From NCBI RefSeq assembly GCF_021130785.1, contig NW_025777423.1, positions 184,327 to 248,326 of the forward strand: 64,000 bases of DNA, read 5' to 3'. How positions within the stretch are numbered: the stretch's first letter is position 1; the number at the start of each line of letters is the position of its first letter. The translations under genes were made by a program, and so were the position numbers. The notes under the pieces are model-generated. The model did not search any database. It was not told where the DNA came from and saw only the letters and a list, made by a program, of their open reading frames with translations. Positions 60,980-64,000 of the stretch are shown here, one piece after another. Source of the stretch: Homalodisca vitripennis (Eukaryota; Arthropoda; Insecta; Hemiptera; Cicadellidae).

Positions 60980-61720
60980 TCCATTACTCGTTGAAAATTT
61001 AAAGTACATGGCTTACTTCATTATCGAGAAATTATGATGACGCATATGCAGTCAGACAATTATACAGAAAATACAATTTTTTTACCCCCCCACAGACAAA
61101 CAGAAATTTAGTCAACCTACTGAGTGTTACGTGTTATTGACGATCAGCCAAATTCCATAGTTGTGAATGCACCAACACAGAACTCATTCTTGTGTATGTA
61201 TAAATAATGTTTTTATAACAATTTAAAATATAAAGTTGAGATCTGCCTCGATATATCTTATCACATGATACACGTCCCCGGTGATACTAGAACGTAACAG
61301 TGTGTTGAAATCAAATCTAGTTACTTTCCTTTTTTGTCTCTTTACTTTTTATTCTACGATTAAAATGTCACATGTTAAAATCGTGTATAACTCCACTCTT
61401 TTATTTAATAAATGTATTCTGCTATTTTCTCGTTACTACTATGGTTACCTATAAAACAATGTAAAAATATTCAACAATTCTGAACCACATAACGTGGAGT
61501 GACAGGACCCATTATGAAACTCAGTGTTGCTACCATATAAATATAGTTTGATGTATGGTGACTTATGCAAATTGCCAATTCTATATATCAGGTCCTTTTC
61601 GAGATATCACCCGGAGAGTCAAACAGTTATAGGTTTTTTCCCGCCCCTCGAGTTAAAGACTTCACTATCGCTCATTCAGTTACATACAAGATGGTATCTG
61701 TCTATGTAATATACGGTGTT
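60980..61720 (+). repeat. Dispersed repeat R4, plus copy 1
   Basis: GATCAGCCAAATTCCAT (61144) and the following CACCA, CATTCTTGTGTAT, TGTCACATGTT and ATGGTTACCTAT blocks recur in the same order in the copy at 62.72-63.26 kb. A CAGACAAACAGA run precedes. No conserved ORF. Confidence 0.6.
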
Positions 61721-61724
61721 AACT

Positions 61725-62715
61725 AAAGAAGTAGTAATCTTGCCAGTAAAACTTGCGGTAATATTAGTGAAAACCCGACGGTAGAGCGTGATAAAGGAAG
61801 CTATAAAACAATGATGGACAAGGCACATAAGCAACACATCGCTTTGCTTGTATTATTAAGATATATTGTAGCATTATAATAGGGATGTATTCTTTCGTTT
61901 CCCAAGACAAGAGACGGAGCAATTCCCACAGTTCATTGTTTATTCACAACCCTCGAAGAAAACAACCGACTGACAAACGGCACTCAGATGTCTTCTGGGG
62001 TTTCACATTGTGTGTTTGTTTATAAGTGCTTTTAGCGCATTACGGAACACAGTTTGTTTCTTCTGGGTAAAAGCAAGAGTTCACTTTTAGTTTTATTTGT
62101 ACTTGTTTTCGCAGTAGAAAATGTATTACATTGTTATATAAAGTCCAGTTATATGTCGACTAAAACACCCCATTAATGTAAGGAGTAGGTCAGCACTATA
62201 GGACACGATGTCAGAGGGAAATATTGAAATAAATGTTATAATATTACATCGCTTAAACGTCGTAGTATCAATTAATACTTTTCTTTTTTATATTCATTTC
62301 TTTTTCTGTTTCATAAAAACTATTTTAGGTCTCTTATACAGGGTAATATCGATTCAAATCGAGCGATGACGATGTGCAGTATATGCATTTAGAACGGTGC
62401 ATTTAGCGATCGGTTGCGATAGTTTTTGTAATCGTTTAGTTAAATATTTTTAAAATACCTTTTCTGAACTTACAACATCCGCTTTATCATTTTAAGAGGA
62501 ATTGTAAGATTTATTGCAGGCAGGTGTTTGAAGGCATTCGGTAATCACGACAACAGAAAAATAGCTGATGATAAAATATAAAATATTTACTTCATATAGG
62601 GTAAATAAAATATCGTAGGAAGTCACCGCACCACTTCCCGTTTAACAGGCTTTGCTCAGGTTGAATGAACAATTTTAACTCTATACCTTGTTTCACTCAT
62701 CACTATTTCAGTATA
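61725..62715. other. No gene seen
   Basis: Mixed composition at 61860-62060 (around CCAAGACAAGAGACGGAGCA). No frame is recognised. Confidence 0.35.
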
Positions 62716-62719
62716 TACA

Positions 62720-63260
62720 GGATATCATACAGGAAAGAAATTATTACTGGCAAACCAATGAGAAATTGTCTCAGAGTACTGAGTATCTAGTTTCAATGTT
62801 GATCAGCCAAATTCCATGGTTGAGCATACACCATCATAGGTCCCATTCTTGTCTATAAAGTCACACAAAATTGAAAATCTTCAGATTAGACCTTTCTCAA
62901 GATAACTTGTTACATATTACATTAGATTTTATTAGTTAGTATTCATAGCAGTTTTTAAACAATAACACCCTGCATTCCAAGTCAATGATGTAATATGTGT
63001 TGGCGTAATTAGGTTACATTTGTTTTAATATGTCACATGTTCAAGTTTTTATATTGTTCTACTCAGTTTTAAGAATTTGTTTATTCTTCTATTTTATCGT
63101 CTGCCATCATGTTACCTATTTAAACCAAAGTAAAATATTCACTAAAGCTCCACAAAGTTCTATTGTTTGAGATGCATCGTCATTAAACTCAGTATTTCCT
63201 ATATAGAAATGGGGTTTTATGCGAAAGTTTGAGTATATACGCCAGTTTGTATTCGAGGTA
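62720..63260 (+). repeat. Dispersed repeat R4, plus copy 2
   Basis: Direct partner of 60980-61720, offset about 1.66 kb. GATCAGCCAAATTCCAT recurs at 62804, CCCATTCTTGTCTAT at 62842, and TGCCATCATGTTACCTAT at 63103. Confidence 0.6.
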
Positions 63261-63764
63261 CTACGCTGGTTATATTCCTTAACTCAGTCATATACACCGA
63301 AAATAAATAAACGTTTTATATAAATATGTAAGTGTTATAACTTTACGTCATAAATCATATTAAAAATGTTATAACTCATATAGGTACATTTTTTAAAAAC
63401 GTCATTTTTACATTCAAAGGTCTCTCTCTATAGATCACAAAACTGGCTGACATTCCTATGTTAAATGCTTCCAACTTCTAATGTGATTATAACACATTTT
63501 GTATATTTAATGTCTTTAATATTCGTATATATTTAGTCGGTAGGAATACTGCCTGCACAACACTGGCTATACAACTCTCCTTTGTACTAGAGACATCCTG
63601 CTCAAATCCACACTGAGGAGTTTTATCTGTTACGCCTAGAAATGTTTTATAAAACCTGACCTTAGCGAAAAGTTTCAGACCAGGATAATTTGTTACACTT
63701 AGTCTATCTTAAGTAAAACAAATGCCTTTTATATACATGCTTTGTTATGTATTTGTATTTTTTA

Positions 63765-63960
63765 TATTATACCAGCAGTTATCCACGGTACGCCCGTAAT
63801 TTCCTGTTGGAAAACTAGGATATCATGAGCATATTTAAAAAAAAAATGACTTTATAAAATATCCCTGAGATGTCACAGGCACTGAAATATATTCCAATCT
63901 CCTCAGCCGTGTTAAATTTAGTTTTAAAGAAACCCTGATGTCGCATAGTTAAACAGTATT
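63765..63960 (+). repeat. Dispersed repeat tail, related to 26.8 kb
   Basis: See the 26.8 kb entry for the shared blocks. The copy may continue past the window edge. Confidence 0.4.
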
Positions 63961-64000
63961 TCTCTCTAACGTTCCATGATATTTCATTGAATAGCTTCAA

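Noticed and set aside
63815..64000. Minus ORF at the right edge
   Set aside because: Overlaps a non-coding repeat tail on the plus strand and has chance-like composition.

Overview
The window is eukaryotic, AT-rich and dominated by decayed transposable elements. Several things point to an arthropod, most likely an insect and perhaps a hemipteran (inference, not proven). These are the mix of CR1/Jockey-type LINEs, a PIF/Harbinger transposon with a BESS-motif partner, a Helitron-type ORF with a charged 23-residue repeat, a 5S-rRNA-like SINE, tails rich in GACAGACAGACA, and long TA/CA microsatellites. I found no intact host gene that I can defend. Long stretches are simple AT-rich DNA with only short chance ORFs.

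Layout. 1-1.7 kb: remains of a PIF/Harbinger element, with minus-strand transposase pieces and a plus-strand BESS exon lying between them. 2.6 kb: a minus-strand motif that fits a minimal type I hammerhead ribozyme core, as found in Penelope-like elements. 9.2-10.1 kb and 46.0-46.8 kb: two inverted copies of one unclassified repeat, the first with a clean 63-bp triplication. 15.6-16.45 kb: an old diverged tandem array of about 125 bp. 20.6-21.6 kb: a badly decayed minus-strand LINE reverse transcriptase. 28.75-28.93 kb: a weak candidate coding exon. 33.0-34.2 kb: a minus-strand Helitron-type N-terminal ORF carrying thirteen 69-bp repeats, followed by a cysteine/histidine zinc-finger-like segment. 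42.6-44.0 kb: a 5'-truncated, frameshifted LINE. 49.3-52.6 kb: a nearly complete CR1/Jockey-type LINE, the best preserved gene-like object here, carrying two in-frame stops and one frameshift. 52.8-52.9 kb: a SINE with a 5S-like internal promoter. 56.4-57.3 kb: a LINE remnant with ORF1 and endonuclease pieces. 57.9-58.5 kb: a LINE 3' end with an (ATT)n tail. 59.6 kb: a 28-bp-arm palindrome.

Several further dispersed repeat families were found by comparing the window with itself. One has pieces at 12.4, 35.8, 44.3, 58.7, 61.0 and 62.7 kb; others link 30.3 with 35.3 kb and 29.6 with 36.3 kb. These copies do not act as a pathway: the window is best read as an intergenic or intronic stretch that has collected mobile elements of different ages. 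The most unusual objects are the Helitron-type tandem-repeat ORF, the hammerhead-like motifs, and the interleaved Harbinger/BESS arrangement.
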